Below the pieces are notes generated by a model, which was given only the letters and a program-made list of their open reading frames with translations, was not told the DNA's origin and ran no database searches. Shown here in pieces: positions 11,195-19,653 of a stretch of 20,734 nt of DNA; the first letter of the stretch is position 1, and every line of letters begins with the position of its first letter. Source of the stretch: a virus. A program made the position numbers and the translations under genes. Location: positions 1 to 20,734 of IMG/VR virus record IMGVR_UViG_3300026078_000099. One strand, 5' to 3'.

Positions 11195-13305
11195 ATGAAA
11201 TGCCCGAAGCCGATCAGTCGTTCGATCCGGACAAGCTGGCGGCGATCCTGTCGCGCGAGTATGACGCGGCACGGAATTACACCGACCAGCTCGCCACCAT
11301 GCAGACGGTCGCGTTCAAGTATTACGAAGCGGACATTTCGACATTCCCGGCGCGTGAGGGCGGTTCGCAGATCATCCTGCCCGACGTGCAGGAATCGATC
11401 GATTACATGACGCAATCTGTCCTGCGCACGTTCCTTTCAGGGGAGCGCGTGGTGGAGTTCGAGGCGACCGAGGAAGAGCACGAACAGGCCGCAGATGATG
11501 CCACGGCGGCGATCAACTACAACTTCATGCGCCAGCAGGACGGCGCCCGGCTGCTTCACGACGGCCTGGTCGATGGCCTGCTGAAAAAGATTGGCGTGTT
11601 CAAGACCGTCCGCGAGACAGAGGAAAAGGTTTCGTGCGAGACGGTGCAGGCGACCATGGAAGAGCTGGCTGTCGCTGCCCAAGAGCAGGGGCTGGACATC
11701 GAGGATGTGCAGGACAACGGCGACGGCACGGTTACTGCGAAGATCAAGCGGGAAAAGATCATCACCCGCTTTGTCGATTATGCCGTGCCGGTGCAGCGGT
11801 TCAAGTTCTCGCCCAACGCCCGCCATGAGGACGTGGCCGATTACCTGTGCCACGATGAGCCTAAGACCCGTTCCGAACTGGTCGAGATGGGGTTCGACCG
11901 GGATCAGGTCTATGCGCTCCCCGCATGGACCGATGTGACGGACTGGCGCTACAACGAGAGTTCGCAACTCGACAACGCGCTCCGTGACAGCTCGCAGCCG
12001 GAACTGGAGATGGTCCTGCTGTGCGAGGAATATGCGCGGATCGATATCGACAACGACGGCATTGCCGAGCGGGTCAAGGTCTATCGCGTCGGAACGGAGA
12101 TCCTGCGCGAGGACGGCGAACTGTCTATCGAGACGGTGGACGATCAGCCGTTCAGCGTGTTCAGCCCGTTCCCTCGCCCGCACCGCATGGTTGGCTATTC
12201 GCTGGCCGACAAGGTCATGGACGTGCAGCTTGCCCGTTCGTTCGTCGCCCGGCAGTTGTTCGACGGCATGGCTCTGGCCAACATGCCTCGGCCTATCGTG
12301 GACACTGATCTTGCCGATGCCGACACGTACAACGACATCCTGACGCCGATCCCCGGCAGCCCGATCCGGGCCAAGGGTGGCGCTGCGGCGGTGCAGCCGT
12401 ACCAGACCGGCTTTGATGTGGGCAAGTCGCTTCAGAGCCGGGAGTGGCTTACCGGGGAGCGCGAAAGCCGCACGGGGATCACCCGGCTTAACCAGGGTCT
12501 TGATGCCGACGCGCTGAACAAGACGGCGACGGGCACGGCGCTGATGCAGGCGCAGGGCCAGCAGGGCGAGGAAATGATTGCCCGGCAGTTGGCCGAGACG
12601 GTGAGTCGCCTGTTCGTCAAGAAATACCGCCTGATGCGGGCCGAGGGCGAGGCATTCAACGTCAAGGTCGATGGGCAGTATCGCCAGATCGATCCGAAGA
12701 CGTGGCCCGAGGACATCAACATTGTCGTGCGCGTCGGCCTTGGCAGCAATTCCAAGGATAAGCGCATTCAATACCGCATGGCCCTTGCCAGCGCCCTTGA
12801 GGCCAGCGTGGCGCAGGGGATGAGCGGGCCTGAGCACGTATTCAAGTGGTTCGACGGCATGGCGCGCGATTGCGGGCTTGGGCAGGGAGATGACTTCTGC
12901 ACCGATCCGAACGCGCCGCCGGAGATTGGTCCTGATGGACAGCCTGTCCAGAAGCCTGAAAAGCCCGATCCGGCCATGGTGAAGGTTCAGGCTGATATGC
13001 AGACCCAGCAGGCGCAGCTTGAACTGGACCGCCAGCGCGCCGGGGCGCAGTTGCAGCTCGACCAGCAGAAGGCGGCGGCCACGCTCGACGCGATGCGCGA
13101 GAAGCACGCACTGGAAATGGACCAGAAGCGCCAGCAGGCCGAACTGGATGCCCAATTGGCGCGGGAAAAGGCCGATCAGGAAGCGCAGATCGCCATCTAC
13201 ACGGTGAACAAGCAGGCTGAGGTTGCTGCCTATCAGGCGCACATGAAGGCCGAGACGGACCTTGGCGTAAGCAAGTTCCGCGAAGGAGGAGCACTCGATG
13301 CTTGA
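11191..13305 (+). CDS. Portal protein (head-tail connector), P22-like size, 704 aa
   Basis: The portal forms the dodecameric ring at one capsid vertex through which DNA passes. The length and the order after terL fit podovirus portals of the P22/SU10 type. Visible parts are the N-terminal wing (YTDQLATMQTVAFKYYEAD; GGSQIILPDVQESIDYMTQSVLRTFLSG, about residues 57-84), a stem region with the tell-tale RPHRMVGYSLADKVMDVQLARSFVARQLFDGM (329-360), and a crown/clip region to about 565. From about 593 to 685 there is a long Gln/Ala-rich coiled coil that fits the C-terminal barrel of P22-like portals. ATG 11191 overlaps the terL stop. Confidence 0.9.
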   Translation: MNEMPEADQSFDPDKLAAILSREYDAARNYTDQLATMQTVAFKYYEADISTFPAREGGSQIILPDVQESIDYMTQSVLRTFLSGERVVEFEATEEEHEQAADDATAAINYNFMRQQDGARLLHDGLVDGLLKKIGVFKTVRETEEKVSCETVQATMEELAVAAQEQGLDIEDVQDNGDGTVTAKIKREKIITRFVDYAVPVQRFKFSPNARHEDVADYLCHDEPKTRSELVEMGFDRDQVYALPAWTDVTDWRYNESSQLDNALRDSSQPELEMVLLCEEYARIDIDNDGIAERVKVYRVGTEILREDGELSIETVDDQPFSVFSPFPRPHRMVGYSLADKVMDVQLARSFVARQLFDGMALANMPRPIVDTDLADADTYNDILTPIPGSPIRAKGGAAAVQPYQTGFDVGKSLQSREWLTGERESRTGITRLNQGLDADALNKTATGTALMQAQGQQGEEMIARQLAETVSRLFVKKYRLMRAEGEAFNVKVDGQYRQIDPKTWPEDINIVVRVGLGSNSKDKRIQYRMALASALEASVAQGMSGPEHVFKWFDGMARDCGLGQGDDFCTDPNAPPEIGPDGQPVQKPEKPDPAMVKVQADMQTQQAQLELDRQRAGAQLQLDQQKAAATLDAMREKHALEMDQKRQQAELDAQLAREKADQEAQIAIYTVNKQAEVAAYQAHMKAETDLGVSKFREGGALDA

Positions 13306-13537
13306 GCAAACCGCCCTGTCCATTCGCCCAGTGGCCCTGCCCGCCATCATCAACGAGGCATGGGTAGAGGGGGGGCTGAATACCGTCATCAAGGCGAAGC
13401 AGCGCAAGGACTACGCGAGCGCGGACTACATCAAGCGGACACTCTCCGAGTTCATCTCCGTTTCAGAGCATACTGACGGGCTGATCCGGTGGTCGTGGAA
13501 GCCCCTGACGCCGGAATCGAGATACTGGGATGCGTAA
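13298..13537 (+). CDS. Small virion-cluster protein, 79 aa
   Basis: AAGGAGGAG precedes the ATG, which overlaps the portal gene by eight bases. The product (LSIRPVALPAIINEAWVEGGLNTVIKAKQRKDYASADYIKRTLSEFISVSEHTDGLIRWSWKPL) is a compact mixed helix/strand protein. It sits between portal and scaffold and is probably made late with them. Unrecognised. Confidence 0.7.
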   Translation: MLEQTALSIRPVALPAIINEAWVEGGLNTVIKAKQRKDYASADYIKRTLSEFISVSEHTDGLIRWSWKPLTPESRYWDA

Positions 13538-13895
13538 CCTCCTCGTCCGCTTCGCCCTGTGGCTGTGCCGCGTACTGGACGTGAACCCGGTTGAACAGGC
13601 TCGCCTCAAGGCCAGCCCCGACGCGGTTAAACGCGCCATGCGGTGGGATGCGTTCTATCGCGAGGAAGGCGGACTTTCCGACATGATCGCGGCACTGCGG
13701 ATCGAGGCATTCGAGGCCGCCGCCGAACTGGACCCGTCCGATACGGACAAGATCTATTACTGGGCCACTGCCGACCGCAACCTGCGCCGGCTGGAAGGCA
13801 AGGTGCGCGCCATCGTCGCCACCGGACGCCTTGCGAAGGACAAGGCCGACGAAGCCGAGCGCATGGCGGCTATGAGGCTCATCAAGTCGATTTAA
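13530..13895 (+). CDS. Virion-cluster protein between portal and scaffold, 121 aa
   Basis: The frame overlaps its neighbour by eight bases. A short hydrophobic N-terminus (MRNLLVRFALWLCRVL) is followed by charged helices (EQARLKASPDAVKRAMRWDAFYREEGGLSDMIAALRIEAFEAAAEL; ADRNLRRLEGKVRAIVATGRL). Similarly placed proteins of about this size are common in podovirus-like prophages, where their function is not defined. It could be an assembly factor. Confidence 0.75.
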   Translation: MRNLLVRFALWLCRVLDVNPVEQARLKASPDAVKRAMRWDAFYREEGGLSDMIAALRIEAFEAAAELDPSDTDKIYYWATADRNLRRLEGKVRAIVATGRLAKDKADEAERMAAMRLIKSI

Positions 13896-13931
13896 GACCG
13901 CCCCGTCGGGGCACAACACCAGGAGCATGAA

Positions 13932-14924
13932 ATGGCCCATCCGCAATCTGCGGAAGCCGTTGACGCGCCTGCACCCCAGAGTGCGAGCGAAAAGGCGGCT
14001 GACTTCGAGAATTACCTGTTCGGCGACGACGAACAGGACGAGACCGAACCGACCGAAGGCGAAGGCGAACCCGATGAGGGCGACCTTGAGCTTGAGGAAG
14101 GCGAGGAACAGGACGACGCGGAAGACGAACCGGAAACGGCCATCGACGCTCCCGTCAGCCTGAATGCGGAGGAAAAGAAGGTCTTTGCGCAGCTTCCCCC
14201 GGAAGCCCAGCAGGCATGGGCCGCGAGCGAATCCCGCCGCAACCAGCAGGTGCAAGAGGCCACCACCAAGGCCGCCGAACGCGAACGCGCTGCACAGACC
14301 GCAGCCGCGCAAGCCGAAGCGCAGGCCGACCAGAGGCGCGCAGCCCAGCTCAAGGCGTTCATGGAGCCGTTTCGACCCCAGATGCCATCACCGCAGCTCG
14401 CGCAGACGGACCCCGCCTCATACATCGCCGCCAAGGCCCAGTACGACTTCGAGGCTGCCCAGTTCGCCACCATCGAACAGCAGATCGAAGCGCTCGGCGT
14501 GGAGGCCCAGAACCGGATGCAGGGAATCGACGTGCAGTCGCGCGTTGCCGACCTGATGACGGTGCCCAAGCTGGCCGATGCAGCGACCCGCGACGAATAC
14601 GTCAAGGCTTCGCTGGAACTGGTCAATGAGCTTGGTCTGGACCCCGCCCAGTTCGAACAGGTTGCCGGCTCCGAGGACTTCCGCGCGCTCGACAAGATCG
14701 GCGAATGGAAGGCCAAGGCCGAACGGTTCGACAAGGCCATAGCGAAGCAGATGCAGAAGGTTCGTGCCGGCAAAGGCAAGACCCTTCGTCCGAGCGCCGC
14801 ACCCCAGGGCAATTCCAGGGCGGCGAACAGCGACCAGGCATGGCAGCGCGTCAAGGCCGCGCCGACCAAGACGGCGCAGGCTGATGCCTTTGCCGAGTTC
14901 CTGACCGCTTCGGGCCACCTCTAA
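13932..14924 (+). CDS. Capsid scaffolding protein, 330 aa
   Basis: The sequence has the hallmarks of a phage scaffold: a very acidic disordered region (about residues 30-70, Glu/Asp-rich), a coiled coil (about 95-142, NQQVQEATTKAAERERAAQTAAAQAEAQADQ) and a helical C-terminal region with basic patches (KAIAKQMQKVRAGKGKTLRP) that would touch the capsid protein. It lies directly before the major capsid gene. AGGAG precedes the ATG. Scaffolds line the inside of the prohead and leave before packaging; no protease gene is seen nearby, so exit without cleavage, as in P22, is likely. Confidence 0.85.
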   Translation: MAHPQSAEAVDAPAPQSASEKAADFENYLFGDDEQDETEPTEGEGEPDEGDLELEEGEEQDDAEDEPETAIDAPVSLNAEEKKVFAQLPPEAQQAWAASESRRNQQVQEATTKAAERERAAQTAAAQAEAQADQRRAAQLKAFMEPFRPQMPSPQLAQTDPASYIAAKAQYDFEAAQFATIEQQIEALGVEAQNRMQGIDVQSRVADLMTVPKLADAATRDEYVKASLELVNELGLDPAQFEQVAGSEDFRALDKIGEWKAKAERFDKAIAKQMQKVRAGKGKTLRPSAAPQGNSRAANSDQAWQRVKAAPTKTAQADAFAEFLTASGHL

Positions 14925-15006
14925 GCCGGTTTTCTCCATCCACGTCGCGAGACGTTGACCCTCCCACTTCGCGGGCTGCGGCCTGCACCAGAAGGACATT
15001 TCCACC

Positions 15007-15963
15007 ATGGCTGTTCCCAGCAACACCATCCAGAACGTCGCCCGGGTGGGCGTTCGTGAGGATCTTGACGACAAGATTGCCGAGCTGTTCCCCGACGACA
15101 CCCCGTTCATCAACGGGATCGGGCGCAGCAAGGCATCGAACACCTACACCGAATGGCAGACCGACGCGCTCGCGGCGGCCAATGCCAACAACTACGCGAT
15201 CCAGGGCGATGACCTGAGCAACGCGAGCCGCGCCAACACCACCCGCGTCGGTACGCATACCCAGATCTTCACCAAGGTCGTGGGCGCTTCGACCACCGTC
15301 GAGTGGACCAGCAAGGCTGGCCGCAAGTCGGAAATGGCGCGCGAACTGATGAAGTCGGGCCGTGAACTGCGCACTGACATGGAAAAGCGTTGCGCAGGCA
15401 ACTATGCCTCGGTGGCCGCTGCTGCCGGCACCGCTGGTCAGACGGCGGGCGCTCTGGCGTGGCTGACGACCAACACCTCGCTCTCGGGCGCGGGTTCGCC
15501 GGCCAACGGCGGGTTTTCGGCGGGCATCGTTGCGGCGGCCACCAACGGCACGCAGCGGACCTATACGGAAGCCCTGCTCAAGACGGTGCTTCAGTCGGTG
15601 TGGGTTGCCGGTGGCAATCCCAAGTTTGTCATCACCAACGGCACGCAGAAGCAGAACCAGGCCGCGTTCTCCGGTCTGGCCACCCAGCGCCGCGAAACCG
15701 GCAACAAGCGCGCAACGATCGTTGCCGGCGCCGACATCTACGTGTCGGACTTCGGTGAGATCCAGTTCGTGCCGGATCGCTTCGCCTCGGCTCGTGATGC
15801 GCTGATCGTGGACCCGGAATACTGGGATGTTGCGGTCGGTGAGGCCCTGACGACCTTCGACCTTGCCCAGACCGGCCTTGCGACCCGCAAGGCGCTGCGC
15901 ACCGAAATTGCCCTGCGCTGCCTCAACGAGGCTGCCTCGGGCGTGGTCCGTGACCTGACGTAA
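15007..15963 (+). CDS. Major capsid protein, DUF5309/SU10 type, 318 aa
   Basis: The sequence matches the SU10-type major capsid family (DUF5309) in its opening (GVREDLDDKIAELFPDDTPFINGIGRSKASNTYTEWQTD), in the N-arm/E-loop part (SNASRANTTRVGTHTQIFTKVVGASTTVEWTSKAGRKSEMARELMKSGRELRTDMEKRC) and in the C-terminal half (NPKFVITNGTQKQNQAAFSGLATQRRE; DIYVSDFGEIQFVPDRF; DALIVDPEYWDVAVGEALTTFDLAQTGLATRKALRTEIALRCLNEAA). This is an HK97-like shell protein. The size fits the family. It follows the scaffold gene after an 82-base gap with an AAGGA ribosome site and is followed at once by a terminator, so its message could be a distinct, abundant unit. Confidence 0.9.
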   Translation: MAVPSNTIQNVARVGVREDLDDKIAELFPDDTPFINGIGRSKASNTYTEWQTDALAAANANNYAIQGDDLSNASRANTTRVGTHTQIFTKVVGASTTVEWTSKAGRKSEMARELMKSGRELRTDMEKRCAGNYASVAAAAGTAGQTAGALAWLTTNTSLSGAGSPANGGFSAGIVAAATNGTQRTYTEALLKTVLQSVWVAGGNPKFVITNGTQKQNQAAFSGLATQRRETGNKRATIVAGADIYVSDFGEIQFVPDRFASARDALIVDPEYWDVAVGEALTTFDLAQTGLATRKALRTEIALRCLNEAASGVVRDLT

Positions 15964-15972
15964 CAACTGATC

Positions 15973-16000
15973 GGGGCCGGCTTTCGGGTCGGCCCCTTTT
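15973..16000 (+). terminator. Terminator after the capsid gene
   Basis: GGGGCCG (15973-15979) pairs with CGGCCCC (15990-15996) over a short T-rich loop and is followed by TTTT. It starts ten bases after the capsid stop codon, so it would set the end of a capsid message and lower read-through into the tail genes. Confidence 0.75.
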
Positions 16001-16013
16001 ACATGAGGTTTCC

Positions 16014-16349
16014 ATGACCGACTGGGAACTGATCGATGACGGTTCGTGGAATGGCGTCCGCCGATGGATGCGTGCCACGGACGAAGATGAAGGCACGGTC
16101 CAGATCCGCTCCGAAGGGATCGGAGAGACGGCCATCATCGAAGAAAACAAGCGTGCCGAAGCGCCGGACAAGCGTTCGGACATGTGGCACGTCGCGCACA
16201 TTCCGGCCTCTATCGGCCTCAAGTGGCTGGTCGAGGATGGCTTGGACATCTGGTCCACCGATGACGACATGCGCAAGCGCGTCCTGAAGCGGGCAATGGA
16301 CTCCGACTATCGCCATCTGGTGCCCGGCCTCGCCCGGATCATTCTCTAG
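16014..16349 (+). CDS. Virion-cluster protein downstream of capsid, 111 aa
   Basis: GAGG precedes the ATG. The product has a beta-rich N-terminal half (DWELIDDGSWNGVRRWMRATDEDEGTVQIRSEG) and a helical C-terminal half (LKWLVEDGLDIWSTDDDMRKRVLKRAMDSDYRHLVPGLARI). Genes of this size and place are often found between capsid and adaptor in podovirus-like phages. I cannot assign a role. Confidence 0.7.
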   Translation: MTDWELIDDGSWNGVRRWMRATDEDEGTVQIRSEGIGETAIIEENKRAEAPDKRSDMWHVAHIPASIGLKWLVEDGLDIWSTDDDMRKRVLKRAMDSDYRHLVPGLARIIL

Positions 16350-16361
16350 GAGCGTGCGGCC

Positions 16362-16985
16362 ATGACGACGGTTTTCGACGTTCGCGCCAGCTATGCGCTC
16401 GATGAATACGCCGACCTCGTTGCGGCGATCAACGACTGGCTGGACCGGGACGACATCGAGGGCGCCGCGCAACAGATGATCGCGCTGGCCGAAGCCCGGA
16501 TGCGGCGTGAACTGGCGCCATTTTTCAGCGAGACTACGGACGCGGTTACGACCTCTGGCGGAATTGGACCGCTGCCGTCCGACTGCGGAACGCTGATCCG
16601 CGTTGTCTACGGTACGCGCGCCCTGCCACAGATGTCGGCCGCAGCGGCGCTCAACATGCCGACCGACTATTCCGAGCCGTATGGCTATACCATCGAAGGC
16701 GGTTCGATCCGCCTGTGGCCGGCGCTCGATACGAGCATCACCGTGCTTTATCAGCAGCAACTTGTCAGTCTGTCCGAAGAAACCCCGACGAACGCCCTGC
16801 TGACCGCCCATCCTGATCTCTATTTCTACGGCTCGCTGATGTTCGCCCACGGCTATGAGGCGAACGACGAGCGCGCCGGTCTGTTCAAGGGCCTGTGGGA
16901 CGAAGCCCTTGCCAGCGCCAAGGCGTACCTGATGCGCCAGAGGTTCGCCGGGCCGCTTGTCCCGCGCGTGGTATTCGTGCCGTGA
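16362..16985 (+). CDS. Head-tail adaptor, T7 gp11-like (tail tubular A), 207 aa
   Basis: The N-terminal half (EYADLVAAINDWLDRDDIEGAAQQMIALAEARMRREL) is the helical start typical of gp11/gp4-type adaptors, which form the dodecameric ring below the portal. The sequence goes on with PLPSDCGTLIRVVYG, YTIEGGSIRLWPALDTSITVLYQQQL and a helical end (DLYFYGSLMFAHGYEANDERAGLFKGLWDEALASAKAYL). That pattern of 'LPxDxxxxxxV', 'YxIEGGxIrlxP' and 'YYqxl' is shared by phage adaptor proteins. An AGGAG site precedes the ATG and the stop overlaps the next GTG. Confidence 0.75.
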   Translation: MTTVFDVRASYALDEYADLVAAINDWLDRDDIEGAAQQMIALAEARMRRELAPFFSETTDAVTTSGGIGPLPSDCGTLIRVVYGTRALPQMSAAAALNMPTDYSEPYGYTIEGGSIRLWPALDTSITVLYQQQLVSLSEETPTNALLTAHPDLYFYGSLMFAHGYEANDERAGLFKGLWDEALASAKAYLMRQRFAGPLVPRVVFVP

Positions 16986-18400
16986 AGCAGGTTGTCCCGC
17001 TTCCCGAATACACCCCGGATCAATCGGTCAATACGGGCGGCCTGCTGACCGCGACGAACGTTTACCCGAGGACGGACGGCTACGGCCCCCTGCGCGCCCT
17101 TGCAGCGGCCTCTGAGGCGCTTCCCGGCGACTTCCGGGGCGGTGTGTCGATGACGGCCACCAGCGGCGGCTCTTATCTGCTGGTAGGCACTGACAGCGGC
17201 CTTGTTCGCTACAACAGCGGCGCATGGGACGTACTGGAAAGCGGCCTGTCCATCACCGGGCACTGGCGGTTCGCGCAATTCGGAGATTATGCGCTCGGGG
17301 TGAACGGCACGGCGACCAAGGTTGTCGATCTCAATGCCGGGACCAGCGGAAACCTGACCGGCGCACCTGCCGGGGCCTGCATTGCCATTGTCGGGGATTA
17401 CGTCGTCATCGGGCAGGACGTGGGCGACATTCTCGGGATCTACACCTCAGGCTTTAACGACCATACCGACTGGAACCCTGCCGGGACCGGAGGGGCGACG
17501 ATCCAGCCCATGCTGGCAGGCGGCGAAGTCATGGGGCTGGCAGGGGGTGAGTACGGGGTTATTCTCCAGCGCCAGCGGATCATGCGCATGACGCGCACCG
17601 GGGATGCAACTGCACCGTTCCAGTACGACGAAATCACCCCCAACGTGGGTTGCGCGTCCAAGGCGTCCATCGTGCAGGTCGGGCGGACGGTGTTCTTCCT
17701 GTCGGATCGTGGCTTCATGGCGCTGGACGACGGCCAGAGCCTCGTCCCCATCGGTTCCGAGAAGGTTGACCGCACGTTCCAGGCCATGACGGCGCGGGAC
17801 GACTACGAACGCATTTTCGCCTCGGTCGATCCTCAGAACAAACTGGTTTTCTGGTGTGTGCCGGGCAATCCGGGGGCGCTTTGGGTCTACAATTTCGAAC
17901 TGCGCCGCTGGTCCTATGGGCAGTTCTCGATTCAGGGCATTTTCTCCGGGTTTACCTCGTCCATCGGGCTTGAGACGGTCTCGGCCTCCTATCCCGATCT
18001 CGATGCCATGCCCTATTCGCTGGACGATCCGCGCTTTTCGGGTGGGTCTCCGCAGCTTTACGGGGTCAGTGACGGGGCCTTGGGCACGTTCACCGGGGAC
18101 ACCCTCAACGCGGAGTTTGAGCTGTCGTTCGTGCAATTCGTTCCGGGGCGGGTGACGCGCCTCAGGGCCATTCGTCCGGTCGGAGATGCAGTCGAGGGGC
18201 AGTCGGTCTCGGTCGATACGCGGGCACGGCTTGGGGATGCCGGGATTGTGAAGGCCGCCGGAGCGCTGCGGACCAGTGGCATTCTGCCGATCCGCTGCTC
18301 CGGGCGCTACATGAAGCCGCGTTGGGCGATCTCCGGCGGGTCCGAATGGTCCTACGCGCAAGGGATGGAGTTCGAGTTCGAGGCCGGCGGTGCCCGGTAG
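16982..18400 (+). CDS. Tail nozzle / tail tubular B-like protein, 472 aa, GTG start
   Basis: GTG 16982 overlaps the adaptor stop (GTGA); an upstream in-frame start at 16895 would run through the adaptor gene. The product is almost all beta, with repeated blade-like segments (GGSYLLVGTDSGLVRYNSGAWDVLESG; GDYALGVNGTATKVVDLN; GDYVVIGQDVGDILGIYTSG; VGRTVFFLSDRGFMALDDG), consistent with the beta-propeller of T7 gp12/P22 gp10-type tail nozzles. The position right after the adaptor agrees. It would form the distal part of the short tail. Confidence 0.75.
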   Translation: MKQVVPLPEYTPDQSVNTGGLLTATNVYPRTDGYGPLRALAAASEALPGDFRGGVSMTATSGGSYLLVGTDSGLVRYNSGAWDVLESGLSITGHWRFAQFGDYALGVNGTATKVVDLNAGTSGNLTGAPAGACIAIVGDYVVIGQDVGDILGIYTSGFNDHTDWNPAGTGGATIQPMLAGGEVMGLAGGEYGVILQRQRIMRMTRTGDATAPFQYDEITPNVGCASKASIVQVGRTVFFLSDRGFMALDDGQSLVPIGSEKVDRTFQAMTARDDYERIFASVDPQNKLVFWCVPGNPGALWVYNFELRRWSYGQFSIQGIFSGFTSSIGLETVSASYPDLDAMPYSLDDPRFSGGSPQLYGVSDGALGTFTGDTLNAEFELSFVQFVPGRVTRLRAIRPVGDAVEGQSVSVDTRARLGDAGIVKAAGALRTSGILPIRCSGRYMKPRWAISGGSEWSYAQGMEFEFEAGGAR

Positions 18401-18620
18401 GGTCGTGCCGGAGACGGCGAACCGCCCCGACTGGCCGCGATTGGTCGCACAGGCTAACAAGGACCACGAAGCCCGCATAAAGGCGCTGGAAACCGCGCTG
18501 GACGCGCTGAAGCTGGCCAACCTGACCGACTATGCCGATGACGCGGCGGCTGCGGCAGGGGGCGTTGCGGTGGGCGAATACTACCGCACGGGTTCTGCGA
18601 TCATGGTCCGCGTGTCGTGA
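18390..18620 (+). CDS. Small tail-cluster protein, 76 aa, GTG start
   Basis: The GTG at 18390 is preceded by GAGG inside the nozzle gene (11-bp overlap); a second GTG at 18405 is possible. The N-terminal half is basic and helical with a short coiled coil (NKDHEARIKALETALDALKLA). The C-terminal AAAAGGVAVGEYYRTGSAIMVRVS matches a short motif often seen at the end of small phage tail-region proteins. The stop overlaps the next start. Function unknown. Confidence 0.65.
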   Translation: MPGRVVPETANRPDWPRLVAQANKDHEARIKALETALDALKLANLTDYADDAAAAAGGVAVGEYYRTGSAIMVRVS

Positions 18621-18988
18621 AGGTGGATCACTGGTCCGCATATCAGCGGCACCATCTGGAAGTGCAAAGCCTGCTGGATGAACGGTTCTACCCGATTGCA
18701 TGGGTGGATCAGCGGGTCTGGATGGGCGCGATCCGGCTGCTGGCCGACGATCATGCGATCATCGGGTTCGAGATCAAGCAATACCCCGGCGGGGCAAGGG
18801 AACTGCACGGAATGTTCGCCTGCGGGGCGATGGGTAGCATCCTGGCGCTGATTGACGAGGCGGTCGAGTTCGCCCGCGAGATGGGCTGCCACGTCGCCTG
18901 CATCGAAAGCCGCCCCGGATGGGCCAAGGTTTTGAAGTCGCGCGGATTTGAGCCGCACCAACTGCGCATAGTGAAGGAACTGGGCTGA
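18617..18988 (+). CDS. GNAT-fold-like protein in the tail cluster, 123 aa
   Basis: The GTG overlaps the previous stop. The layout resembles a Gcn5-type acetyltransferase domain: a helical start with 'YPIAWVDQRVWMGAIRLLADDHAIIGFEIKQYPGGARELHGMFACGAMGSILALIDEAVEFAREMGCHVACIESRPGW' split as strand-strand-strand-helix, and an ending 'GWAKVLKSRGFEPHQLRIVKEL' like the C-terminal helix and strand of GNAT proteins. The acetyl-CoA loop (Q/R-x-x-G-x-G/A) is degraded (here C-G-A-M-G), so catalysis is doubtful. T7 gp13, a core-associated protein of similar size and place, is comparable. Its role may be in assembly of internal proteins. Confidence 0.6.
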   Translation: MKVDHWSAYQRHHLEVQSLLDERFYPIAWVDQRVWMGAIRLLADDHAIIGFEIKQYPGGARELHGMFACGAMGSILALIDEAVEFAREMGCHVACIESRPGWAKVLKSRGFEPHQLRIVKELG

Positions 18989-19650
18989 TGGGTCTCTCTG
19001 GCAGCAGCAGCACGACAACCAACAAGCCGATTTACGGCCAGCAACTGACCGACGCTGCCGGTCGCGTTACGTCCGCATATGACACGAATCTGCCGAATAT
19101 CCAGCAGGGTTCGCGGCAGCTTTTCGACCTGATGCCGGGCATCTTGCAGAAGTACAAGAACGGCAGCCCGGCGATCAACGCGGGCAATCGCTACATCGCC
19201 GATATGCTCAGCAGTGACCCGGCCAACAACCCGGCGCTGGCGGGGATGATCTCGCAGACCAACAACGACGTGGCGAACACGACGAACGCCAAACTCGGCA
19301 CGCGCGGGCTGACGGGCGGAACGGTGATGCAGGACATGCTCTCGCGCAACCTCGCCCAGAACGAGACGGCGCTGCGCTATCAGGATTACACCAACCAGCA
19401 GCAGCTTCGCGCGCAGGCAGCCGGGATGGCCCCAGCGATGTCGGCGGCCGATACGATCCAGATTGCCCCGCTGCTCCAGACCTATCAGGCGGCGTCTGGC
19501 GTACCGATCGATGCGGCCACCCAGCAGGCGGCGGCGATCAACGGGCTGCTTGGGCAGTATCAGACGACAACCCAGAAAACGAGCAATCCTGGGGGATTCT
19601 TCGGGTCTCTGCTCGGCGGTCTCGGCGGGCTTATTGGCGGGGGGAAATAA
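18988..19650 (+). CDS. Internal virion / DNA ejection-type protein, 220 aa
   Basis: The ATG overlaps the previous stop by one base (TGATG). The protein is Gln/Asn/Ala/Thr-rich, helical and low in charge, like ejection proteins of podoviruses (P22 gp7, T7 gp14). It ends in a glycine-zipper hydrophobic tail (NPGGFFGSLLGGLGGLIGGG) that could insert into the host membrane during DNA entry. The order before a lytic transglycosylase and another internal-type protein fits. The precise homologue cannot be named. Confidence 0.7.
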   Translation: MGLSGSSSTTTNKPIYGQQLTDAAGRVTSAYDTNLPNIQQGSRQLFDLMPGILQKYKNGSPAINAGNRYIADMLSSDPANNPALAGMISQTNNDVANTTNAKLGTRGLTGGTVMQDMLSRNLAQNETALRYQDYTNQQQLRAQAAGMAPAMSAADTIQIAPLLQTYQAASGVPIDAATQQAAAINGLLGQYQTTTQKTSNPGGFFGSLLGGLGGLIGGGK

Positions 19651-19653
19651 GCC

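Noticed and set aside
11437-13407. Minus-strand open frame of 656 codons across the portal gene
   Set aside because: It mirrors the portal gene codon for codon, has no ribosome site, and its composition (Arg/Leu/His-rich) is typical of antisense shadows in GC-rich DNA.
13901-13916. GCCCC/GGGGC hairpin between the 121-aa gene and the scaffold gene as a terminator
   Set aside because: The stem is only five base pairs, the loop is three bases, and no T-run follows.
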